Below are positions 11,101 through 24,584 of a DNA stretch of 64,000 bases, piece after piece. Source of the DNA: Leptidea sinapis (Eukaryota > Arthropoda > Insecta > Lepidoptera > Pieridae); assembly GCF_905404315.1 (NCBI RefSeq), contig NC_066283.1:7688001-7752000 (forward strand), written 5' to 3'. A program made the position numbers and the translations under genes. The notes under the pieces are model-generated. The model was given only the letters and a program-made list of their open reading frames with translations, was not told where the DNA came from and did no database searches. Position 1 is the stretch's first letter. Every line of letters starts with the position of its first letter.

Positions 11101-14100
11101 AAAATATTATAGTCATTTTAGATAATTGTCAAAATTGTGATAACTATGTATAAGTGTCTATACTTTAAAAAAAATCTTATGTTTAACCTGTATGGGACTC
11201 ATGTTCGATATTAATTTTAACTATATCATTTGTTAAAGACTGTATGTTCCCTGAAAATAAAAAAAATAAATAAAATTTGCTTTCCGTAAGTTTAGAATGG
11301 TTTCATAAAGTAGTTATAGAACCTGAAAATAAAATGACAGTTTTTTTTTTTATTTGTTTGGAGTGGCTATTTGTCTAGTCTTAGTAATACCGCTTCCAGA
11401 TTTGAACTATTGTTTTAGCCACTCATACTCATAGCTCGTCGTCAAGCCCTGCCGTATTTACAAACCGCAGTATCTTCTTGGCGCGAGTTTTACAAACATC
11501 ACCTGTAGCTGGTTGTAGTTACCAAGATTGGTGTTACGCTCATGCATTAGTGGACTGCAGAGGAGATGAAGAGGTGTTTCATCAGCCTCATTGCAAAATC
11601 TGCAAGGTTTTGTTTTTGATTCCAACCACACAGATGTGCCTGTTTAGGCGACAGTGATCAGTAAGCATCCTGGTGAGTATGAATAGGTTTTTCCTGTTCA
11701 GTGATAGGGCTTCATTCGAGTTTCTATTGGTGCCTTCATCAGTGCTTTGGAATGGCTTAAAGGTGTTGAGTTGTTCCAATGTTTAAATACTTCTTGTTGA
11801 CATTGGTTCCTGAGGGTGTGATGAATGCCGCTCTCAGGGTATTTATTATTTATTTAGCATATTGGACTGCTTTGGCTGTAGCTCTTGCGAGCTCATCGAC
11901 CATTGAAATGATTTCAGAATGCTCTGAGACCCATCTCAAGAAAATCACTTTATTTTTCATGTGTTTAGGCAAATTTTTGACAAATTTGGACGCCATCAAA
12001 TCTAAGTCCAACCCGTTGGTAATAAAGCTGTGTGATAGATTTACCTTGAACAATATACCTTCATCATCATACTTTTATGCTGCTAATCGTACAACACAGT
12101 TGCAGAGTATCTAAATGATTTAACAGCCTGTCACTAGATTATAATAATTAATTATGAATTATTTGTATATTTAAGAGAGCGCTAAAGAGAATTCTGGAGA
12201 GTGCACTTTGTTTCTGACGCTGTGGTGCGTGGTCACGTTGGATGACGGCATCGGAGGACTAATCATCATGGATATTTTTGGGGAAGGCCTGTGTCCAGTA
12301 GTGGACGTCTTCCGACTGATCTGAAGACGATGATGAATGCCTTTTATACGACTTTTATCTTGGCTCACTCTGTGCAATGAACTGTAAATCAAAGATATCA
12401 CTGTCTGGCAGGTTACGAGCAGTACGGCGAGCAGAAGGTGGAGCGGTGGCGTCACGTGGTGTCAGGACGCGCGGGACAGGCTGGCGCCGCGCGGGGGGAG
12501 GTGCTCACCTTCCGCCATGACCTGCTACTGGCGCGGCGTGAACCTGACAACGTGCAGCCCCTCGTGTAGGTCGCACAACGCACTCCTCCGCATTACCGTG
12601 CTGAGCATCATCGGGCCCAACTCGTCTCAATGTGTTTCTGCTTGCTCCAACTTTGAATTTAATAGTAATCATAAACGCGATAAAAAAGAGAGAGACAATC
12701 AACCTCGTGTAGAATCAATGAAATGAAATTTGATTTGCAAGAAACATTGTAGTTAAGATGTTAACATGATATTATTAATAATCCAATATGTTTCGTCAAT
12801 TGACATGCAAAATATGTTATAGTGATAACACACTACTGTTATACTGAAACACGTCGGATTTCACAATTCTATCATTAATATGAATAAAATTAAAATTTAA
12901 TGATATTATATAATAAGGTGTAAATAATTTAATTTAATAACTTAAATTTGAATAATCGAATCACCTATCAAACAAATAACGTTTCATTGAAACCGACCCA
13001 CTGTATTCATCAGTGACCAATCACCACCAGTTCCTAAATACGATGAGGAGAAGGATTTAGGATACTAAATACGTGGTAATACGTAGAGTTGATGTATAAT
13101 GTAATATTTAATTTAATTAAATTCTAGTCGAGTTAACCATTTACCGGAGTATACTAATGATATTAGTATGGAAAGTGTAAACAACATTACTATACTTAGT
13201 GACTTTAGTTGAGTTGATAATATAAGAGTTATGTCCGTCACACAGGTACACCGTGGCAGTAGACAGCTCGGTGTTGGGACCAGACTGTGACGGATATCAA
13301 CATCGGTACTTGGTCGTCACTCCGCACGACAAAGGAAACGATTTCTTCAGACCGAATATTGGTAACAATTTTAGCAAATAATTTTTATTGCATTTTTATG
13401 AATGAACAAATGACCTTTTGGCAGGCGTAGCTTAATTCAATCGATCCAGATTACATCACTTTTTGAGGTTAAATTTCTTATGGCTCGTTAGAGAAAAATT
13501 ATCAGAGTGAATTTTTACGATGCGCGCGCACACCGTTACTCAAATTCGACACCCTGACGTTAGCTGGTCAACCAGACCATTTGTATCATACTTCAGCTAC
13601 CAAGCCTCTTGTCAAGCCAAGTCATATGTTTACTGAACCATAACCAATGGACGAGAATTAAATAAATTTCATTTTATATACAAGTTTTAAAATAAACATA
13701 TTCTTTTTCTCTAATTTCATAACAATAATTTAATGATATTTAATTACACGTTATTTAACTAAATAATGTGTTATAATGATATTTTCATTGGCTGTATTTA
13801 ATAGCTTCTTTATCACAATATTGTTATTTCTACAAACGTTATTTTACGTTATACGTACGGGAAATATTTTCTTTTGTTATGGACTTTTGTATTATTATGC
13901 CAAAAAAGAATAACTTCTTGCGTGCGTACATAAGTACAGACATATATTTTTATGAAATATCTTAAACATCCGTTGGCGTAGCGTAATTCAACCGATCCAG
14001 ATGACTTCATCATTCATCTAAGTCATCCTGATTTTTAACATGGAATGGCACCCACTTTCCAACCAGGAATACAACAGCACTAGAGCTACGCTTACAACGG

Positions 14101-17100
14101 GAGATGGTTTGTTTTTTATGAAAAAGGAAGACAAACGAACGTACGGGTGTTAAGTGATCACCGCCGCCCACTTTCTCTTGCAACACCAGAGGAATCACAG
14201 GAGCGTTGCCGGCCTTAAAGGAAGGTGTACGCGCTTTTTTTGAAGATACCCATGTCGTATCGCACAAGGAAGATAATTCCACACGTACGTGGAAGAAAGT
14301 TTCTTGAAAACCGTACTGTGGAGGACCGCTACACATCTAGATGGTGGCGATGATATCCTAATTTGTAGCATGTCGTACGAAGGTAGAATTCGGCGGCTCT
14401 TGACATACACAGCCCATATAAACTCTAAACATTTTCCAGAAGAACTTTGTGACGTGGTGGAGTCGTTGAACACATCCAACCCCGAGCACCGCGCGAGACT
14501 TGACCCACTCGCCGAGTTCACGATGAAGCAGAGGGACGCGAGATACGACGACAAATTGAAGCGGTTCGTTGTTCTCTTCTGACTAATCATTAATGATAGG
14601 AAGTTACGAGACGACTTCCATCTGATCTCAGAATTAAAAAATAGGATTTATATAATTTAAAATTACTTCATGAACGTCTAAATCTACCGCCCAGTCGAAA
14701 AGATCTTCTGCGCCTCTTGTTTTATATACCTACATTTTCGTTACGGTAAAATTTATTCATTAAATAGCCTCGGGGCGGTCATTCTCTTTGCAAGATGTGG
14801 GATCAAGTAATTCTAGATATGACAGCCTGATATCGCGCATTTCGAATCCATTTATTACGATAAAAGTTATATCATGCCCGACGATTTGAACAGAGTGCTT
14901 GCGTTTTTGTGAGAGGAATGGATGAACGGTATTGGGATGTTAATTAATTGTTAGTTATTTACAGTAAACTTTATATTTATTAACTATTATTTGTGTTATG
15001 TGTTTTGTTTGTAATTTATTCTCAAGTTAATATTGTAATTGGCTTACGCTGTTTTATTAAAGTATAAATAAATAAATAGAAATAAAAATAAAATAAAATC
15101 ATAACCATTTGGTGATTTTGAATATATTTATTTATGACAGCCAGATGATTAAGTTATATCATAGCCATTTGGTGATTTTCAATATATTTCATCATCAGTT
15201 TCAGCTTTTCTTAAATATACCTTGGCATAGCTTGTCCAAGCGGCAGATATTTTTCGTCCATTTGGCGTCCCACTCAAAAAGTCTCCTATTTTTAGTTAAG
15301 TTATCAGATATGAAGATTCCTTTCGCTCTTCTCGGTAAGTCAATCGTATTCGATAGTGTTCAATTGTGTGGTCTTGCAGTCGCGTTTGTTTCTTATTGAA
15401 TTATCCAATATTTAAGAAATGTAATCTTATATCTTTTCTTTTACTGTTCAGTAGTGAACTCTACCACAATCGATAACTTCTTCTCAAGAAGCTCTTTTTG
15501 TTCAAGTGTGAAGATTTAATAGTTTTGCTCAACGTTATCATTCTCCAATTGATGAACCTTTTCTAAAATCTCATCATATTGTGACGACATAAATTATTTT
15601 ATTGATTTGCGTATGTCTTCATTTTGGTTAACAATTTTTTTAATAGATTCAGGTTGGGCTACTACATTGCACATAGGTTATTTCACGAAAAGTTGATGCG
15701 GAGTTTTGGTTGAAATTCGTAAATGATTTTTTATGGCATTTAATAGTTTACTCGAAATGCTTGCAAATACTTGTATTCAATCCAATATCTGACCCAGGCT
15801 CTGTTGTTTTTCCATTAAAATTTCCTTGTGGTTTGAAAAAGACCTTTATACGGATAGCGATAATTTGTGAAGCGCCTCTAAATTACCTGATGGCTGTGCT
15901 TTTGTCTATGACTGTGAAGTGATAAGTAAGTATTGTAAGATAGGTACTGCCTCAGCGTGTTAACTATTTCGTGGGTGGAGGGGAGAGGGACCAAGGAAGA
16001 GACATAATGAGGCACTAATCACATTCCATAGTATATGTTCTAACTGCCGAGGCGAATACCTTAATAATATATTATCATTTCACAAGATGAATATTGCCAA
16101 TTGCAATATTTGCAAATGATGTGGAGGAAATAATATGGTTGCAATTGTATTTTGCTGGGCTGACCTTTCGTTGCGGTATTGAATGTGACTTCCTTATTCA
16201 ATATTCTCAGACAGTTACCTAGTTGACATTTAGAATGTAACTATGAAGTGTTTTAATCTAATAAACCGCTTTTTTTTGCAGATTTAAAACAGAATTCGAT
16301 CGTCAGTATATTGACGACAAGGAGGAGGCGGTGAGGAAGAACCTCCTGATGCAGCACAGCAGGTTCACTTCGTCCGGGAACAGAGAGGGTGCCACCGTCG
16401 AGCTCGGCCTGAACTTCCTCGGGGACCGGCTCGACGTTGAGCTGGAGAGTCTGATGGGAGTGCAGCTATCGCAGGAGCGGTTCCCGGCCGAGCGATTCCC
16501 GCATGAGCGCCGCGACTTGCAGCGCGCCGAGCCACGTCTTCCCGATAAGTTCGACTGGCGGCCGCGCGGCGCCGTATCGCCAGTGCGCTGTACGTGTCCC
16601 TGTATTTACTACCACGTGCTCATGATTCCCGGAGTTTTATATAACGAGAGTTTGTTCTCTGCAGTTCAGGGCGCTTCGTGTGCGTCTTGCTGGGCGTTTG
16701 CAGTGGCCGGCGCTGTAGAAGGCGCACTCTTCGTGAAGACACGCCGGCTCGTACCGCTCTCCGAGCAGTGTCTCGTCGACTGCGCCCAACCGTAATATTA
16801 CCACACACACATACATAACACCTACTAGGAGTTGTGTTACACATTACTGAGCTGTCATTATCATGTCCTCCAGGTTTGGCGCCAAGGGTTGCAAAGGCAC
16901 CTGGCCCAGTAACGCATACGACTACGTGCAGAGCCGTGGACTACCCGCACTCGACGAGTACACGCCGTACCAGGAGAAGGTATCTCAACTACCTACAATA
17001 TACAGAGTGCTGCCCCGCATCATACAATATAATATAAATTCAAAATCAAATTTGCTTGTCTGTTGCAATCCTACTGAAAGCCTATATAAATTCATTTGGA

Positions 17101-20100
17101 TTAAGAGAATTTAAATTCCTCAGGGTTCAATATAGGTCTTTTACAAAAGTTAAATATATTCTATATAAACACATATTAACGTACACATATTGATATAATG
17201 TTTCGTGATTTTCAGGTGTTGGAGTGCAAGGACCAGGTGATCCCAGCCGTCACCCGCATCAGCTCACATGTCAACGTGACAGCGAACAGTGTACCTGCGC
17301 TCAAGGTACTGTCCAGCTTCACTCCCGTCTTCTTTAGAATAGACATAGTCATGGAGAGCTCTATGTAGGTCCCGCCTCGATGGGGTCAGTCTGAAGACAA
17401 TCTAGAGCAGACACTTAACACCGTGTCCATGACACGGTTGATTCTGCAAAGCATTAGGAGCAGATGAGATATTACATCAAATTTCCATTCAAAGTTGGTA
17501 TTCTCTGGGGTCGTATCGCATAACGCGTACAGCGTTACCGCGTAACACATCGGTTGTGTCAATGTTAATATGTGAAGCTGCTATCTTCAAACATCAGGTA
17601 GGTCGCTAACGTTCTTCTAGAGAAAATTATAACGAAGTTAATAGAACCCAGTGGGGAGGCTCCTTTGCACAGAATGCCGGGTAGATTAAATGTATCTCAA
17701 CGGCGCCTGTTTCTGCCGTGAAGCAGTTATATGTAAGCATTATTGTGTTTCGGTCTGAAGGGCGCCGTAGCTAGTGAAATTACTGGACAAATGAGACTTA
17801 ACATCTTATGTCTCAAGGTGACAAGCGCAATTGTAGTGCAGCTCAGAATTTGTGTGTTTTTCAAGAATCCTGAGCGACACTGCATTGTAATGGGCAGGGG
17901 ATATCAATTGAATCAGCCATCAACTGAACGTCCTGTTCGTCTTGTCTCCTATTTTCATAAAAAGACATTTATCGCTACACCCAACAAAAAGAAATGATTT
18001 GATAGAAACAGTAACCAAGGTTTGTTTGTTTATTGAAGGTGGCGATCAAACAACATGCGCCGAGCGTCGTCATCATCGATGCGAAGGCGAAGAGTGTGGT
18101 GTTCTACAAGAAGGGTGTCCTGTACGACGACAGATGGTCAGTGTCCTCCCCTGATACTTGTTCTCGTAATATACAAACGTATACTGAACTAAACTGATCA
18201 AGTAAATTATACCAATAAAAATAATATCGGCAAATATAGTTACCATCTACCACTATAGGTAGCTACCATTTACCAAACAATAGATTTAGGAACATATAGT
18301 ATCAGCATAATGTTTGTGTAGCTAATGAATAATGGTTAAAAAAAGTGTGTGTGTACTTACTTATGTATGCACTCAAGAAGTTATACCTATTTGGTCTAAC
18401 AAAGCATAAATCCTTAAAATTATTTATTCCTCGTGCTATTCTACTAACAATATTGTAACGATGACTTTGACAATTAATTATTAAATAACGAATACGGCTG
18501 TGCGGACTTGAACCCTTTGCCTATCCTAATAATGGACGAAGAATCTAAAAAAATATAACGAATGTCGCAGACGTCAGAAAATTTTAGCAACCAACTTCAC
18601 CCTGTTATTTTTGTGTTACAGTGATGCGCGTGCATCTTTAAATTTCACTCTCATCACTATTTCATTACTCACCTAAAGAAGTATAACTTCAAAAATAGAT
18701 AAATAATCTGTAAATATAAAAATGAATTGCTGTTCGTTAGTCTCGCTAAAACTCCGAGAACGACTGGACCGATTTGGCTAATTTTGGTCTTGGACTATTT
18801 TTGGATGTCCAGGGAAGGTTTAAAACGTGAATAAATATGAAAAAGCTCGGAATTAAATAAAAACAACAATTTTGTTTTCCTTTGATGTGGGCCACGTTGT
18901 TCAGAAATCAAATTGAAAGAATAGTTTCAAAAGTATAACTAATTAAATTGTTACATTTCTTTCTAACTTTGAAAAAAATAAACTTAAACTTAATTTTAGC
19001 TAACTATAGTTGGTAGATTAACTACAGTTGTTATACTATCTATCAGATTATTTTTATGTAGATTGATAAATCATAAGTTTTGTCACAAATTAAATTTCTG
19101 AACCTAACCATAATATTTGACATTTGACATCCAATATGTCGATCCATCCTCTACGTCGATCGATACAAAGAGTGCATCCTTCGATCTTTGTGAGTGACGA
19201 TTACCGCTACGTGCGCGAGAACTTTCTTTACTTCGGTTATCCTTTGTGATAATGACATTTCAAGTGATGTGCTCTTTTTTAAATGCTTTTTATTAGCTTC
19301 ACCTGTATGTATGTTTGTTCGTAGCCGACTCATTTGGACGCGATTTTGGCCCACTTTAAACGGCCAGATTTCGTTCAAACAATTATTTTTATTTCCAGTA
19401 TTTGCTTTGTATGGACTTATTTTCTATGAGAGAATTTATTGACGCACGGTTTGATAGTTCTGCTGTGAAACAATTTCATTACAACAACAGGCTGCACATT
19501 TTTAGATATAATTCTTGATTTTATGATATATTATTGACAAATTCATAAAAAAATATTATTTTATTTATTATATACAGAACAACGTCTGTTGGGTCAGTTA
19601 GTAGTGAATATATACGTATAACTTTTAAGTGCCTAAAATAATAATAATTACAAAAATTTTGTATGTTGAGATAATCAGTGGAGCAAGAGTTAATTTAAAT
19701 TAAGAGGGAGTTCGGGATAACAGGATCGACCATTCACTCGATGGAGCGCCGGTCCATAATAGGTTACCAACAAAGTAGATAGCCGAACATGTAACATAAC
19801 AATAGGTGACCAACCATTATAGATAACCAATCATACGAAGTTACTGACGGTAATAGGTAACAAATCATAGTATGTAACCGACCGTAATGGATAACATAGA
19901 ACACCGGTAACCGACAACACTATGTAGCCAACCATAATAGGTATCCAAACATAATAGGTATTGAACCATAATAGATAACCGATCATAATAGGTAACTGAC
20001 CATAAAAGAAAGTCAACCATACTAGGTAATTGACCATCAATAGTTACCAAACATAATAGGTAACGAACCATAATAGATAACCGATCATAATAGGTAACTG

Positions 20101-23100
20101 ACCATAATAGGAAGTCAACCATACTAGGTAACTGACCATAGAAAGTTACCAAACATAAAAGGTTACGAACCATAATAGGAAGTCAACCATACTACGTAAC
20201 TGACCATAGAAAGTTACCAAACATAAAAGGTTACGAACCATAATATAATAATATTGTCACACTTTTTACACAAATTATCTTGCCCCAAGTTAAGCATATA
20301 TATATAGCCTGTGTTATGGGTTGCAAGAAAACGATATATTTAATACAATATACTTACTTAAACATACATAAATTCATATAAACATATATATAATCATACA
20401 TAAATACATTTAAACATCCATGACTCGGAAACAAACATCCATATTCATCATATAAATGCTTGCACCTACCGGGATTCGAACCCGGGACCTCTAGCTTTGT
20501 AGGTAGGTTCGCTAACCACTCGGCTATACAGGTCGTCAACGATACTAGGTAACTGACCATCAAAAGTTACCAAACATAATAGGTAACTGACCATAATAGG
20601 AAGTCAACCATACTAGGTAACTGGCCATCAAAAGTTACCAAACATAATAGGTAACGAACCATAATAGATAACCGATCATAATAGGTAACTGACCATAATA
20701 GAAAGTCAACCATACTACGTAACTGACCATCAAAAGTTACCAAACATAATAGGTAACGAACCATAATAGATAACCGATCATAATAGGTAACTGACCATAA
20801 TAGGAAGTCAACGATACTAGGTAACTGACCATCAAAAGTTACCAAACATAATAGGTAACTGACCATAATAGGAAGTCAACCATACTAGGTAACTGACCAT
20901 CAAAAGTTACCAAACATAAAAGGTTACGAACCATAATAGATAACCGATCATAATAGGTAACTGACCATAATAGGAAGTCAACCATACTAGGTAACTGGCC
21001 ATCAAAAGTTATCAAACATAATAGGTATTGAACCATAATAGATAACCGATCATAATAGGTAACTGACCATCAAGAGTTACCAAACATAATAGGTAACGAA
21101 TCATAATAGATAACCGATCATAATAGGTAACTGACCATCAAAAGTTACCAAACATAATAGGTAACGAACCATAATAGATAACCGATCATAATAGGTAACT
21201 GACCATCAAAAGTTACCAAACATAATAGGTAACGAACCATAATAGATAACCGATCATACTAGGTAACTGACCATCAAAAGTTACCAAACATAATAGGTAA
21301 CGAATCATAATAGATAACCGATCATAATAGGTAACTGACCATAATAGGAAGTCAACCATACTAGGTAACTGACTATCAACAGTTACCAAACATAATAGGT
21401 TACGAACCATAACAGATAACCGATCATACTAGGTAACTGACCATCAAAAGTTACCAAACATAATAGGTAACGAACCATAATAGAAAACCGACCATAATAG
21501 GTAATTGACCATAATAGAAAGTCAACCATACTAGGTAACTGACCATCAAAAGTTACCAAACATAATAGGTAACGAATCATAATAGATAACCGATCATAAT
21601 AGGTAACTGACCACCAAAAGTTACCAAACATAATAGGTAACGAACCATAATAGATAACCGATCATAATAGGTAACTGACCATCAAAAGCTACCAAACATA
21701 ATACGTAACGAATCATGATAGATAACCGATCATAATAGGTAACTGACCATCAAAAGTTACCAAACATAATAGGTTACGAACCATAATAGATAACCGATCA
21801 TACTAGGTAACTGACCATCAAAAGTTACCAAACATAATAGGTAACGAATCATAATAGATAACCGATCATAATAGGTAACTGACCATAATAGGAAGTCAAC
21901 CATACTAGGTAACTGACTATCAAAAGTTACCAAACATAATAGGTTACGAACCATAACAGATAACCGATCATACTAGGTAACTGACCATCAAATGTTACCA
22001 AACATAATAGGTAACGAACCATAATAGAAAACCGATCATAATAGGTAACTGACCATAATAGAAAGTCAACCATACTAGGTAACTGACCATCAAAAGTTAC
22101 CAAACATAATAGGTAACGAACCATAATAGATAACCGATCATAATAGGTAACTGACCATAATAGGAAGTCAATAATACTAGGTAACTGACCATCAAAAGTT
22201 ACCAAACATAATAGGTAACTGACCATAATAGGAAGTCAACCATACTAGGTAACTGACTATCAAAAGTTACCAAACATAATAGGTTACGAACCATAACAGA
22301 TAACCGATCATACTAGGTAACTGACCATCAAAAGTTACCAAACATAATAGGTAACGAACCATAATAGAAAACCGATCATAATAGGTAACTGACCATAATA
22401 GAAAGTCAACCATACTAGGTAACTGACCATCAAAAGTTACCAAACATAATAGGTAACGAACCATAATAGATAACCGATCATAATAGGTAACTGACCATAA
22501 TAGGAAGTCAATAATACTAGGTAACTGACCATCAAAAGTTGCCAAACATAATAGGTAACTGACCATAATAGGAAGTCAACCATACTAGGTAACTGACCAT
22601 CAAAAGTTACCAAACATAAAAGGTTACGAACCATAATAGATAACCGATCATAATAGGTAACTGACCATAATAGGAAGTCAACCATACTAGGTAACTGGCC
22701 ATCAAAAGTTACCAAACATAATAGGTATTGAACCATAATAGATAACCGATCATAATAGGTAACTGACCATCAAGAGTTACCAAACATAATAGGTAACGAA
22801 TCATAATAGATAACCGATCATAATAGGTAACTGACCATCAAAAGTTACCAAACATAATAGGTAATGAACCATAATAGATAACCGATCATAATAGGTAACT
22901 GACCATCAAAAGTTACCAAACATAATAGGTTACGAACCATAATAGATAACCGATCATACTAGGTAACTGACCATCAAAAGTTACCAAAAATAATAGGTAA
23001 CGAACCATAATAGATAACCGATCATAATAGGTAACTGACCATCAAGAGTTACCAAACATAATAGGTAACGAATCATAATAGATAACCGATCATAATAGGT

Positions 23101-24552
23101 AACTGACCATCAAAAGTTACCAAACATAATAGGTAACGAACCATAATAGATAACCGATCATAATAGGTAACTGACCATCAAAAGCTACCAAACATAATAC
23201 GTAACGAATCATAATAGATAACCGATCATAATAGGTAACTGACCATCAAAAGTTACCAAACATAATAGGTAACGAACCATAATAGATAACCGATCATAAT
23301 AGGTAACTGACCATCAAAAGTTACCAAACATAATAGGTAACGAACCATAATAGATAACCGATCATACTAGGTAACTGACCATCAAAAGTTACCAAACATA
23401 ATAGGTAACGAATCATAATAGATAACCGATCATAATAGGTAACTGACCATCAAAAGTTACCAAACATAATAGGTAACGAACCATAATAGATAACCGATCA
23501 TAATAGGTAACTGACCATCAAAAGTTACCAAACATAATAGGTTACGAACCATAATAGATAACCGATCATACTAGGTAACTGACCATCAAAAGTTACCAAA
23601 CATAATAGGTAACGAACCATAATAGATAACCGATCATAATAGGTAACTGACCATCAAGAGTTACCAAACATAATAGGTAACGAATCATAATAGATAACCG
23701 ATCATAATAGGTAACTGACCATCAAAAGTTACCAAACATAATAGGTAACTTACCATAATAGATAACCGATCATAATAGGTAACTGACCATCAAAAGTTAC
23801 CAAACATAATAGGTTACGAACCATAATAGATAACCGATCATACTAGGTAACTGACCATCAAAAGTTACCAAACATAATAGGTAACGAACCATAATAGATA
23901 ACCGATCATAATAGGTAACTGACCATAATAGGAAGTCAACCATACTAGGTAACTGACTATCAAAAGTTACCAAACATAATAGGTTACGAACCATAATAGA
24001 TAACCGATCATACTAGGTAACTGACCATCAAAAGTTACCAAATATAATAGGTAACGAACCATAATAGATAACCGATCATAATAGGTAACTGACCATCAAG
24101 AGTTACCAAACATAATAGGTAACGAATCATAATAGATAACCGATCATAATAGGTAACTGACCATCAAAAGTTACCAAACATAATAGGTAACGAACCATAA
24201 TAGATAACCGATCATAATAGGTAACTGACCATCAAAAGCTACCAAACATAATACGTAACGAATCATAATAGATAACCGATCATAAAAGGTAACTGACCAT
24301 CAAAAGTTACCAAACATAATAGGTAACGAACCATAATAGATAACCGATCATAATAGGTAACTGACCATCAAAAGTTACCAAACATAATAGGTAATGAACC
24401 ATAATAGATAACCGATCATACTAGGTAACTGACCATCAAAAGTTACCAAACATAATAGGTAACGAATCATAATAGATAACTGATCATAATAGGTAACTGA
24501 CCATAATAGGAAATCAACCACCATAAGAAAATGAGCTTAATTTCGATTTGCT

Positions 24553-24584
<32 letters not shown>

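Noticed and set aside
12517..12726. A 69-codon frame beginning MTCYWRGVNLTTC as a separate gene
   Set aside because: It lies over a protease exon in another register and runs through the donor site.
14289..14582. A 97-codon frame covering the exon at 14440 as one exon
   Set aside because: Its first half is the reverse complement of a LINE tail; only the part after the acceptor at 14439 matches the protease.
16590..16664. Coding readthrough across the 75-bp segment, which has no stop in frame
   Set aside because: It has GT-AG ends with a pyrimidine-rich acceptor, and its translation (CTCPCIYYHVLMIPGVLYNE) interrupts the conserved PVxxQG stretch of the protease.
20465..20535. A tRNA gene on the minus strand inside the array
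   Set aside because: The same head continues into an identical SINE body at 54471-54694.
19831..23994. Many minus-strand ORFs of 65-102 codons with similar hydrophobic sequence, looking like a tandem membrane-protein family
   Set aside because: They follow exactly the 17-bp unit of a noncoding tandem array, start and stop at unit variants, and have no splice or promoter support.
19745..24525. CRISPR-like alternation of repeats and spacers
   Set aside because: All units are variants of one 17-bp sequence with no unique spacers, and the context is an insect intron.
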